Below, piece by piece: positions 15,990 to 23,881 of a stretch of 39,272 nucleotides of DNA. The number at the start of each line of letters is the position of its first letter. Within the stretch, counting starts at the first letter, position 1. The notes beneath the pieces are model-generated. The model was not told where the DNA came from. It did not search any database and saw only the letters and a program-made list of their open reading frames with translations. The stretch is from an uncultured Chthonomonas sp. (GTDB lineage Bacteria > Armatimonadota > Chthonomonadetes > Chthonomonadales > CAJBBX01). The DNA is taken from the NCBI GenBank assembly GCA_903885605.1, contig CAISJD010000087.1, positions 1 to 39,272 of the forward strand. The letters are read 5' to 3'. The position numbers and the translations under genes are program-made.

Positions 15990-18305
15990 GTGGACCACCC
16001 GGACCGTGACTTGACGCCGTTTTTCGCCGACCTGCTGCTGATGCCCGCCGCACAGGCGGCGGTGGCGAAGGCGCTGGCACTCGACACGGCCGCCGTCGCC
16101 CCCGGCGCGGCGCGTGAGGCGCTGCTGGCCGAGCATGGCGCCGAGGTGCGAAGTGCGCTTGATGCTCTGGTCCTCGCCGAAGCTGAGCCCGTCTACACGC
16201 TGGGCGGCTACGGCAACCTCGACCTCACCGTGATGCGCTACGGCCCCGTCTGCTTCGTTACGGCTGAAGGGCATGAGCCCTCCGGTTACATGGCCGACGC
16301 CGACACCGCATGGGACTGGGCGATGGAGCAGCACGCCGATGATATCCAGCCGCCGGACGACAAATGCCCGGTCTGCGGCACCGCCACCAACTACGAGCGC
16401 TACCGCGCCAAGCCCTGCGGCCATATGTTCCTGACGTATGACGTGACCTCCGGAGGCGAGTACTCCGGAGGCAATCCCTTTCGCGTGATGTGCGCCGATG
16501 GCATCGTGTTCGACACACCTGACCTTGATGTCCTCGCCCGCTCCTATCGGGCACTGCCGGAGTGGGTTCCCTACGCCATGATCCACGAGCGCGCCACAGC
16601 ATGGCACTGGCCGGATCAGCTAATCGGCGACCTGATGATCGAGATCACGGCGCCCAACGAACAAGGGGACGAGCGTGACACCGGGCAGGACTTCCGAGCT
16701 ACAGAGACCTATCTTCGGGATGTCATCGACGATCTGACCGGTTACGCCTACTGGACAGCCGTTGGTATCGATGTCCCAATGGTGAGTCGGTCGTTTGCAG
16801 TGCTCTGGGTAGACGACCCGGCATCGTTGGACACCGCGCTTCGTGCCAGAGTCGTCGAGCATACGAACGCGGTACTGGAGTTCGTCAGTGCGGTCACGTC
16901 AGATCGTGCGATAAGCTTCCGGGAGGAGACGTTCCTCAATGCCGACGACCTGCTGTACCGTGGCTGGACCCTTCCGATGATCCGCGAACTGATGCCGGAA
17001 CCCGATGGCGACGGGCCTCAGTACTACGAGCAACGCGTGAACGCCATCGAGGCGACGGCGAGGTTCCGGATGCGCGTCCGCGCCGCGGTGAAGGCCGGCG
17101 ACCTCGACGATGTCATTGCGCAGGAGATACTGGATCGGTCCGACGAGATGAAGCAGGCCGGAGCGGTCTGGCCGTTGCCGGCGCACAAGCCGGAGCCCAC
17201 CGTGGTTGCGGCGGCACGGTGGCAACGAACTGCCCTCGACACCGGATTCGTCTGCTCGGTCACCTTCCCTGGGTTTCTCGAGGATGATGAGTGCGACATT
17301 TACTATAGTAACACGGACGTAAAACAGATTTTATACACACGTTGGGGTTCAGGAATTACCGTTGAGCGACCGGGCTGCCTTGCTGTTGTGGACGCAGTGA
17401 ACGCGATGATGCCCGAGATGGTTCGGTCACTCGTCCTGAGCGGCCATCAACCCAGGTTCGGCGGCGCGGGCATTGTAAGCGCCGACGCCTTCCACGCGTG
17501 GGAGGTCGAGGCGGTCCGAGAGCGTGAGGCTACCCGGGTGGCCAATGAAGCCAACCGGAGCTCACCGATCGTGCAACTGGCGGAGAAGCTTGGGTTGCAT
17601 CCGAAGCCGAGCGAGTGCACAGCAGACCTCTGGGAGGCTGCCGGCCCAGACGGGCGGTGCGGCCTGAGGCTCGACACGAACCATGGCATGTTCAAACACC
17701 CCACCAGTGCCCGAACCGGCGACGGCGAAGCGCTGCGCAACTGGGTGGCAGACGTGGCAACAGCGAAGGCCGCGTTGCGAGCGGAGAACGAACGCATGCG
17801 TGCCGAACCGATCGTGCAGGCAGCCATGCAGGCGGGACTGGAGCCATATCCGAGCGACTCGGGGAACGGCGTCTGGTACGCCTCATGCCCGGCAGGTCAC
17901 CGCCTGATGGAGTTGAGGCCGAGGGACAGCAGGTTCTACTGCGTCTGGTGCAAGAGCGGGGGCACAGCACGCGGCTTGCCGGCTTGGGTCAATGCGAAGC
18001 GTAGAGCCCCCGCCGAGCGTGCTGCCGCCGAGGCCGCAAGGCGGGCCGAGCAGGAAGCAGCCGCCGACGCTATGCGCGCCGCCAACGCGGCGGATCGCGA
18101 GGCACAGATGGTCCGGTTGGCCGTTGAACTCGGGCTTGCGCCGGAGCCGAGCGACAGGACCGCAGGTCTCTGGCTCTCCCCTTGCCCCGCCGGCGGACAC
18201 GAGCTTGAGATTCGGCCGCGCGAAAGGGTTTTTGACTGCGCGCACTGCCGCAGGCGCGGCGGCGTGAACGCACTGGCCCGGTTCGTGGCAGAACGCCGGG
18301 GCTGA
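15990..18305 (+). CDS. Orphan protein with N-terminal zinc knuckle and tandem CHC2-like zinc modules
   Basis: This 771-aa protein is not a family I recognise. It starts at a GTG with GGAGG 7 nt upstream. C126-x2-C129 and C143-x-H145 form a probable zinc knuckle. Residues about 315-360 (LLYRGWTLPMIRELMPEPD) look like a small helix-turn-helix-like module. The C-terminus has three related modules at about 525-586, 606-667 and 706-767. Each begins with a helix and LGLxPxPS or a close variant. Modules two and three carry zinc-ligand sets C633/H637/C651/C654 and C732/H737/C750/C753. That order, followed by a small GG turn, resembles the CHC2 zinc finger of DnaG-type primases. The first module has lost the set. 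Alanine- and charge-rich helices link the modules. Nucleic-acid binding is inferred and no nuclease, polymerase or ATPase motif was seen. The gene is less GC-rich than its neighbours, with an AT-rich patch near 17300-17340, and 57-bp repeats bracket it. Confidence 0.85.
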   Translation: MDHPDRDLTPFFADLLLMPAAQAAVAKALALDTAAVAPGAAREALLAEHGAEVRSALDALVLAEAEPVYTLGGYGNLDLTVMRYGPVCFVTAEGHEPSGYMADADTAWDWAMEQHADDIQPPDDKCPVCGTATNYERYRAKPCGHMFLTYDVTSGGEYSGGNPFRVMCADGIVFDTPDLDVLARSYRALPEWVPYAMIHERATAWHWPDQLIGDLMIEITAPNEQGDERDTGQDFRATETYLRDVIDDLTGYAYWTAVGIDVPMVSRSFAVLWVDDPASLDTALRARVVEHTNAVLEFVSAVTSDRAISFREETFLNADDLLYRGWTLPMIRELMPEPDGDGPQYYEQRVNAIEATARFRMRVRAAVKAGDLDDVIAQEILDRSDEMKQAGAVWPLPAHKPEPTVVAAARWQRTALDTGFVCSVTFPGFLEDDECDIYYSNTDVKQILYTRWGSGITVERPGCLAVVDAVNAMMPEMVRSLVLSGHQPRFGGAGIVSADAFHAWEVEAVREREATRVANEANRSSPIVQLAEKLGLHPKPSECTADLWEAAGPDGRCGLRLDTNHGMFKHPTSARTGDGEALRNWVADVATAKAALRAENERMRAEPIVQAAMQAGLEPYPSDSGNGVWYASCPAGHRLMELRPRDSRFYCVWCKSGGTARGLPAWVNAKRRAPAERAAAEAARRAEQEAAADAMRAANAADREAQMVRLAVELGLAPEPSDRTAGLWLSPCPAGGHELEIRPRERVFDCAHCRRRGGVNALARFVAERRG

Positions 18306-18360
18306 GGCCTGGCCTTTGACCTTACTGGCACCAATGACACTGAGGGCAGTGGGGTCGAGG
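18304..18360 (+). repeat. 57-bp direct repeat, downstream copy
   Basis: It is identical to 15873-15929. Its first two bases are the last two of the TGA stop of the orphan gene (18303-18305), so the repeat begins inside the stop codon. The hairpin arms are 18314-18327 and 18347-18360. The next gene starts 95 bp further on, at 18456. A gene that ends where the repeat begins recalls the layout of gene cassettes. Confidence 0.95.
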
Positions 18361-18455
18361 GCATGGGCGGCGGCGGGGCGTTGCTGCCGTTCGCCTCGCC
18401 TCGCTTCGAAACGCCGACCGACGGCTTTCCGTCTACAGGATGGAGGGCTCTCACC

Positions 18456-19322
18456 ATGACCGGTTTCGGGATACCTACGCCGGGCGAGGAAGGACGACAG
18501 CCGTCGCAGATCGGCTTCCAGGCCCGGCGAAGGCCTGCGCGGATGCTGGTAGCGGCCCTGCTCGCCTCCGTAATCGCTGTGGCCCTGGCGACGCTCATCA
18601 CGCACCGGGCCAGTCGCGAGGTCGCCGTCGAGGCGCAAGTCTGGCCACCGTCCGGCGGGCCTACGGCCGTGGCGCCTGCTCGGACGACCGAGAGTGTCTC
18701 AATCGTCACCGAGGAGCCGAGCGCGGGCATCGTCTGGGTCCCCCTGGTGCTGGTCGGCGGGCTGGGGGTCGCCTTCGCTGTCTGGCGGTACCGCTCAAGC
18801 TCTCGCATGCGCTTCCTGGGAGAGGTGACGGATGTGGCCGTCGCCGGACGCCTGGCACAAGCGCTCTGGCAGGGCGACCTCTACCTCGCCACCGAGGCCG
18901 AGGAGGCGCTCATCGGACTGCTGCCCCGCTTCAAGGCGTCCGACGCCGGTTGCCTGTCGGATGCGCAGCGCGCCTGCCTGCACCGCACACTGCGCGCTCC
19001 CAAGCGACGGCGCGAGGCCGACCTGATCGTGGCCGTCATCGGCGCCCTGACCGAAATCGGCGACGCCAAAGCCCTGCCGCATGTGGAGAGGCTTGCCGAG
19101 GAGAGCGCCCGCACCGAGGCCCAGCGGCTGGTGCAGCGCGCCGCCATGGAGGCGCTACCCGCCCTGCGCGACCGCATCGAGCTGGCCCGCGCCGCCCGGA
19201 CGCTCGTGCGGCCCGCCCAGGCCGGTCCGGGAGCCGACACGCTGGTGCGCCCCGCGGCACCCAGCGCGGACACTCCCGTTGAGCTGCTCGTGCGTGCCTC
19301 CAGCGCCCCGCCCGAGGCCTGA
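18456..19322 (+). CDS. Two-TM membrane protein with HEAT-like cytoplasmic domain
   Basis: This 288-aa protein starts at an ATG with GGAGGG about 9 nt upstream. A hydrophobic segment at about 29-46 (MLVAALLASVIAVALATLI) and a second at about 90-108 (GIVWVPLVLVGGLGVAFAV) flank a periplasmic loop. The rest is a helical domain with paired repeats resembling HEAT repeats (ALIGLLPRF, ALTEIGDAKALPHVERLAEE, RAAMEALPALRDR). The tail repeats a TLVRPA motif (RTLVRPAQAG, DTLVRPAAPS). HEAT-like proteins are protein-interaction scaffolds, and no enzymatic residue was seen. It directly follows the 57-bp repeat. Before insertion of the repeat-flanked cassette it may have followed the 13559-15841 gene. Confidence 0.7.
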   Translation: MTGFGIPTPGEEGRQPSQIGFQARRRPARMLVAALLASVIAVALATLITHRASREVAVEAQVWPPSGGPTAVAPARTTESVSIVTEEPSAGIVWVPLVLVGGLGVAFAVWRYRSSSRMRFLGEVTDVAVAGRLAQALWQGDLYLATEAEEALIGLLPRFKASDAGCLSDAQRACLHRTLRAPKRRREADLIVAVIGALTEIGDAKALPHVERLAEESARTEAQRLVQRAAMEALPALRDRIELARAARTLVRPAQAGPGADTLVRPAAPSADTPVELLVRASSAPPEA

Positions 19323-19398
19323 CCCGCGCCGGACCCTCCCGGGATCGCGTATACTCTGCCAATCCGGCCGCTGCCGTCCGGCCACCCGGGAGATGCCC

Positions 19399-21768
19399 AT
19401 GTTCGCCGTCGCCCTGTTCTGCTCGCTCGCCGCGCTTGCGTCGCCCCTCGCCGGTCCGCCGGCCGTCTCCGTGGAGCCCATGGGCTACAGGGACGCCGCC
19501 CACGCCGCCCGAACGTGGCGCCCCTCGGAGTGCGCGGGCCCGGTATCGTTGGCCGCGGGCAAGCTGGTCCTCCCCTGCCGCATGTCGCAGAAGGGCCAGA
19601 GGGCCTACTGGGACAGGGACCTCCGCCTGAACCTGAGCGCCACATCACGCATCGCGTTCAAGATTCGCGTGGTGGGCGAGACCTCGGGCATCTCGGCCTG
19701 CACGCTCTACTTCCGGTCGGGCGAAGGCTGGTATGGCGGCGAGTTCGATGCCGGCGCCGGCGACTGGACCACCGTTCGGCTGGACCGCTCCTCCTTCGTG
19801 CCCGAGGACACGCCCGCCGGCTGGGGCCAGATCGACGGCATGCGGATCGGCTTCTGGAAGGCCGGTCCCGTGGATGCGCGCGTGGAGCTGGGCGCCGTCG
19901 CCGCCGAGAGCGCCGACACCGTGGTGGTGCGCTGCACGGCTCCGGGCGCCGACCGGTCCTCTGCCGACGGCATGGTGAAGCTCCTCCGCTCCGCGGGCAT
20001 CGACGCCGGCGGCATCGACGACACCGACGTGGCCGCGGGAATGCTGGCAGGGCGGCGCCTGGCGGTATACCCGAACAACCCGGTCATCGGCGAGGCCGAG
20101 GCGCGGGGCATCCGCGACTTCGTGGTAGGCGGGGGCAAGGTGGCCGCCTTCTACGCCCTGCCCCCTTTCCTGGCTCAGTTGCTCGGCCTCCTCAACACAG
20201 GATGGACCCGGGCCGCCTACGCCGGCCAGTTCAGTAGCATCCAACCGGTAGTCAGCATGCTGCCCGGAGCCCCACCGTACACCTACCAGGCCAGCTGGAA
20301 TATCCAGCGCGCAGCCCCGGCGGATAACACCACGCGGGTCGCCGCCACGTGGCTGGACGGCGACGGCAAGCCCACCGGCGAGGCCGCCATCCTGATCGGG
20401 CGGAACGGCTCGTTCATGACCCACGTGGCGCTGGACGACGACCCGGCCCGCAAACGGACGCTTCTCCGGGCGCTGCTGGGCGCACTCCAGCCCTCCGTCA
20501 TGCGCGATGCCGCCGCCACTGCCGTGGCAGAGGCCCAGGTCCTGGGCGACTGGCCCGACCTGCCCGCCGCTCGCAAGGGCATCCTCTCGCCGGCCGGTTC
20601 CGGCCCCGGAGCGGCGCAGGCGCGCAAGGGGATCGCCGCGGCCGAGGGTCTCTTCAAGCAGGCGTCGGGGCTTCTGAAGAAGCAGGACTACAGCGGAGCG
20701 ATCCAGACCGCGGAGAAGGGCCACGCCGCCCTCGAAGCCGCCCACGGCTCAGCCATGCCTGGGAAGCCCGGTGAGTTCCGCGCCTTCTGGTGCCACTCGG
20801 CCTACGGAGTGCAGGGCTACACCTGGGAGCAGACCTGCGCCAAGCTCGCCGCCGCGGGCTTCACGGCCGTGCTGCCCAATATGCTCTGGGGCGGCGTGGC
20901 CGACTACGCGAGCGAGGTGCTGCCCGTCTCCGAGGCCTGCAAGGCCCAGGGCGACCAGATCGAGGCGTGCCTGGCCGCGGCGCGCAAGCACGGCCTGCAG
21001 GTCCACGTCTGGAAAGTGAACTGGAACCTCGGCGCGGCGCCCGAGGGCTTCGTCACACGAATGCGGACCGAAGGTCGGCTGCAGGCCGATGCCCAGGGAC
21101 GCGAGGGCGCATGGCTCTGCCCCTCCGACCCGCGCAACCGCGATCTGGAGCGCGATGCCATGGTCGAGGTGGCCCGCAAGTACGCCGTGGACGGCGTCCA
21201 CTTCGACTACATCCGCTACCCCGACGCGAACCACTGCTTCTGCGTCCATTGCCGCACCCGCTTCGAGGCGCGGCTGGGCCGCTCCGTGGCCGCCTGGCCC
21301 GCCGACGTGCTGCGCGACGGCCGCGACCGCGAGGCCTACCTGGAGTTCCGCCGCTCCAACATCACCGCATTGGTGGAGGCCGTGGCGGTGGGCGCTCGCG
21401 CCGTGCGGCCGGGCATCAAGGTCTCGGCGGCGGTCTTCCCCAACTGGCCCGCATGCCGCGACGAGATCGGCCAGGACTGGGCCGCCTGGGCCAAGCGGGG
21501 CCTGCTCGACTTCGTTTGCCCCATGGACTACAACGGCTCCACGGCGCAGTTCCGTGCGCGCGTCCGGTCGCAGCGGCCTGCGGTGGCCGGTGTGCCGCTC
21601 TACCCCGGCATCGGCGCGTCGGCGCCTGGGCTGAACGCCTCGCAGGTGCTGCGGCAGATCGAGGCGGCCCGGCAGGAGAAGGCCGACGGCTTCACCATCT
21701 TCAACCTGGACCGCCGAACGCTGGACGAAATCGCACCGGTACTGGCCCTGGGCGCCACCCGGCGCTAG
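19399..21768 (+). CDS. Secreted GHL10-like glycosyl hydrolase
   Basis: This 789-aa protein has a signal peptide (MFAVALFCSLAALASPLAG). Residues about 20-170 resemble a galactose-binding beta-sandwich, and residues about 175-345 a Rossmann- or glutaminase-like unit (RRLAVYPNNPVIGEAEARGI, VVGGGKVAAFYALPPF). Residues about 455-780 match the GHL10 (DUF187) barrel: EFRAFWCHSAYG, FTAVLPNMLWGG, DGVHFDYIRYPD (D603, likely catalytic), KVSAAVFPNWP, DFVCPMDYNGS (D710) and DGFTIFNLD. GHL10 proteins are related to GH13/GH5-like barrels, and their substrates are poorly known. GGGAG abuts an ATG at 19393 but lies 6 nt before the ATG at 19399, which I take as the start. TATACT at 19350-19355 is a possible -10 element without a convincing -35. 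Confidence 0.82.
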   Translation: MFAVALFCSLAALASPLAGPPAVSVEPMGYRDAAHAARTWRPSECAGPVSLAAGKLVLPCRMSQKGQRAYWDRDLRLNLSATSRIAFKIRVVGETSGISACTLYFRSGEGWYGGEFDAGAGDWTTVRLDRSSFVPEDTPAGWGQIDGMRIGFWKAGPVDARVELGAVAAESADTVVVRCTAPGADRSSADGMVKLLRSAGIDAGGIDDTDVAAGMLAGRRLAVYPNNPVIGEAEARGIRDFVVGGGKVAAFYALPPFLAQLLGLLNTGWTRAAYAGQFSSIQPVVSMLPGAPPYTYQASWNIQRAAPADNTTRVAATWLDGDGKPTGEAAILIGRNGSFMTHVALDDDPARKRTLLRALLGALQPSVMRDAAATAVAEAQVLGDWPDLPAARKGILSPAGSGPGAAQARKGIAAAEGLFKQASGLLKKQDYSGAIQTAEKGHAALEAAHGSAMPGKPGEFRAFWCHSAYGVQGYTWEQTCAKLAAAGFTAVLPNMLWGGVADYASEVLPVSEACKAQGDQIEACLAAARKHGLQVHVWKVNWNLGAAPEGFVTRMRTEGRLQADAQGREGAWLCPSDPRNRDLERDAMVEVARKYAVDGVHFDYIRYPDANHCFCVHCRTRFEARLGRSVAAWPADVLRDGRDREAYLEFRRSNITALVEAVAVGARAVRPGIKVSAAVFPNWPACRDEIGQDWAAWAKRGLLDFVCPMDYNGSTAQFRARVRSQRPAVAGVPLYPGIGASAPGLNASQVLRQIEAARQEKADGFTIFNLDRRTLDEIAPVLALGATRR

Positions 21769-21805
21769 CCTCGCTTCCGAACGACGCACCTGGAGGTAGC
21801 GCACC

Positions 21806-23875
21806 ATGCGACGCACCTTGCCGATGCTGACCGTCTGCTGCGTAGGCCTCCTCGCGGCGTCGGCGCTCCAAGCCGGTCCGAGCGCGCCGCCCGTGCCCCT
21901 GCTGGTTGGCGGCGCGGCCCACGGGTCCGAGTTCATCGATGCGCTGGCGGATCTGGGCGTGGGCAACTTCGTCTGGGTTCCCAAGTGGTGCGATCCCACG
22001 TCACCGGCACCGTGGGACGACAAGCACACAATCCTGGACGACGCGGACGCCTGCGTGCGCCGCGGCATGAGCTTCATGATCAGCCAGCGCCGGGGCCTCG
22101 GGCGTGCGTGGAAGCTCGGAGGCAACGAGTACGGCGGCGACACCGAGACGGAACTCCACAGCGCCGCGACGGTGCGCGAGATCTCCCGCCGTGCCGGGCC
22201 GCTCTTCGCCGGGCTCCAGGCCGAGGAGATGGATGCCGACCTGCTGCAGAGCGCGTTCCGGGTCAGCGCCCGCACACGCATCCCGGAGATCTACCGGTTC
22301 ACGGATCGTGCCGGTGGACGCCGGAGCTTCGAGGGCGAGTTGGCCCGCATCGCGCGGGTCTACCATGGCTACGGCCCGGGCATCCGGTACTGCCCCAACC
22401 TGTGCGTCTCGCTGCACCATAGCGGGTTCCGTGCGGGCGGCGACATCGTGATGGCCGAGCTGCTGGAGGCGCTGCCCAACACGGAGATGCAGCTCGCCTA
22501 CCTGCGCGGCGGCGCACGGCAGTTCGGCAAGGAGTGGGGTGTCTGGGTGTCGCCCTGGTACCGCGGCCGCGTGCCGGGCGAGGACAAGGGGCTCTGGAAG
22601 GGCGACTACGCCCAGCCTACCGGGGCCCATACGGCTTCGTCGCTACGGCGCTGCCTGTACCTCTCCTACGGCTCGGGCGCGCGCGTCCTGACCGTTCAGC
22701 AGACGGAGCCGCTGCTCGCTCGCAAGCCGGGCGGCGGCTACCAGCTTGCCTCGTGGGGCCGGGAGCTCAAGGGCTTCTGGGACTATGCCAGGCAACACCC
22801 GGAGCCGCTCCGCCCCATGGTCCCGCTGGCGCTCCTGGTGGACAAGGACAACGGATGGGCGCCGGGCCACCTGCATGGCGACTGGCTCGACCACCAGACG
22901 ATCTGGGGCAAGCTGCCTGCGGAGCGGTCCGACACCATGCTGGCAGCCTTCCTGGATGTCCTTCTGCCGGGGTTCGAGCGCGCGGAGCCCGACTGGTGGA
23001 AGGAGGAGGGCCGCTTCTATCCCGGCTACTTCTCCGCCACGCCGGCCGGCGCATTCGACATCGTCTCATCCGACATACAGACATCCAGGCTCGCCCAGTA
23101 CCCCGCCGTCGTGCTGATGGCCGATGTCGACATGACGCCGAGGCTGCTGAACACGCTCCGCGCCTACGTCAAAGGCGGTGGCGCCCTCTACATCAACGCC
23201 TGCCAGATGCGCCACAAGGAGGACTTCGTGCAGGACCCGAAATTCCTCGGCGCCACCATCGGCATGGCGAGCTACTTCGACAAGGTGCCGCAGACGCTGA
23301 TGTCCACCCGCCGTAACTGGACGCCGAACCGGATCGTGCGCCGCCTGCCGGTGGCCGGAGTGACCGAGGGCGAGATGCTCGGGCCGTGGTACGTGGCGCA
23401 GGACGTGCAGCCGACCACCGCCGCAGTGGTGGCCGACGACGGAGCGGGGCATCCTGTCCTGCTGCGCCACCGGTTTGGCCGTGGCACGGTGTACCTCTCG
23501 ACGCCCGAGTACATGATGGAGGGCTTCAACGGGATCAAGTCGCCGCTGAGCTTTTTCGCAGGGCTGGTGCGAGGTCTGGCATCGTCGGGCCAGGTGTCGG
23601 TCACGGGCTCCGGGACCGATCGGCCGGCGGAGGATGTCTCCTGGGTGGCTGCCCGGCAGGGGAACGATACCGTCATCACCCTGGCCAACCATGGCAAGGC
23701 GCAGCGAGCCATTGATGTGGCAACCAGCGGAGGCGGCGCGGGAGCGTCTCTGGAAGTCGGCTCAGGAACGGTAGCCGTCCGGCAGGCGCCGCCCAAGGCG
23801 GTCTACTCCATCACCGTAGGGCCCGAAGACGTGGCCGTCGTGCGGATCCGGAAGGTGCGCTCGCCAAGCACTTGA
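21806..23875 (+). CDS. Unclassified secreted hydrolase-like protein with glutaminase-like domain
   Basis: This 689-aa protein has a signal peptide (MRRTLPMLTVCCVGLLAASA). The first 400 residues look like a TIM barrel (FIDALADLGVGNFVWVPKW, GLQAEEMDADLL, GPGIRYCPNLCVSLHH, LSYGSGARVLTVQQTEPL). Residues about 415-600 contain a glutaminase-like Rossmann unit (LAQYPAVVLMADVDMT, LRAYVKGGGALYINAC, RFGRGTVYLSTPEYM), as in beta-galactosidase trimerisation domains. A C-terminal beta domain follows. E135/E136 in LQAEEMD is a candidate catalytic position, by position only. No named family was recognised. GGAGGT lies about 8 nt before the ATG. The gene lies 37 nt after the GHL10-like gene, so they are probably co-transcribed, and its 3' end is 6 bp from a convergent oxidoreductase gene. 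Confidence 0.72.
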   Translation: MRRTLPMLTVCCVGLLAASALQAGPSAPPVPLLVGGAAHGSEFIDALADLGVGNFVWVPKWCDPTSPAPWDDKHTILDDADACVRRGMSFMISQRRGLGRAWKLGGNEYGGDTETELHSAATVREISRRAGPLFAGLQAEEMDADLLQSAFRVSARTRIPEIYRFTDRAGGRRSFEGELARIARVYHGYGPGIRYCPNLCVSLHHSGFRAGGDIVMAELLEALPNTEMQLAYLRGGARQFGKEWGVWVSPWYRGRVPGEDKGLWKGDYAQPTGAHTASSLRRCLYLSYGSGARVLTVQQTEPLLARKPGGGYQLASWGRELKGFWDYARQHPEPLRPMVPLALLVDKDNGWAPGHLHGDWLDHQTIWGKLPAERSDTMLAAFLDVLLPGFERAEPDWWKEEGRFYPGYFSATPAGAFDIVSSDIQTSRLAQYPAVVLMADVDMTPRLLNTLRAYVKGGGALYINACQMRHKEDFVQDPKFLGATIGMASYFDKVPQTLMSTRRNWTPNRIVRRLPVAGVTEGEMLGPWYVAQDVQPTTAAVVADDGAGHPVLLRHRFGRGTVYLSTPEYMMEGFNGIKSPLSFFAGLVRGLASSGQVSVTGSGTDRPAEDVSWVAARQGNDTVITLANHGKAQRAIDVATSGGGAGASLEVGSGTVAVRQAPPKAVYSITVGPEDVAVVRIRKVRSPST

Positions 23876-23881
23876 GGCCGC

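Noticed and set aside
18341-18360. The 3' end of a tRNA gene (GGGGTCGAGG resembling a T-loop) as an attachment site
   Set aside because: No acceptor, D-arm or anticodon stem can be built around it, and no CCA-adjacent pairing exists.
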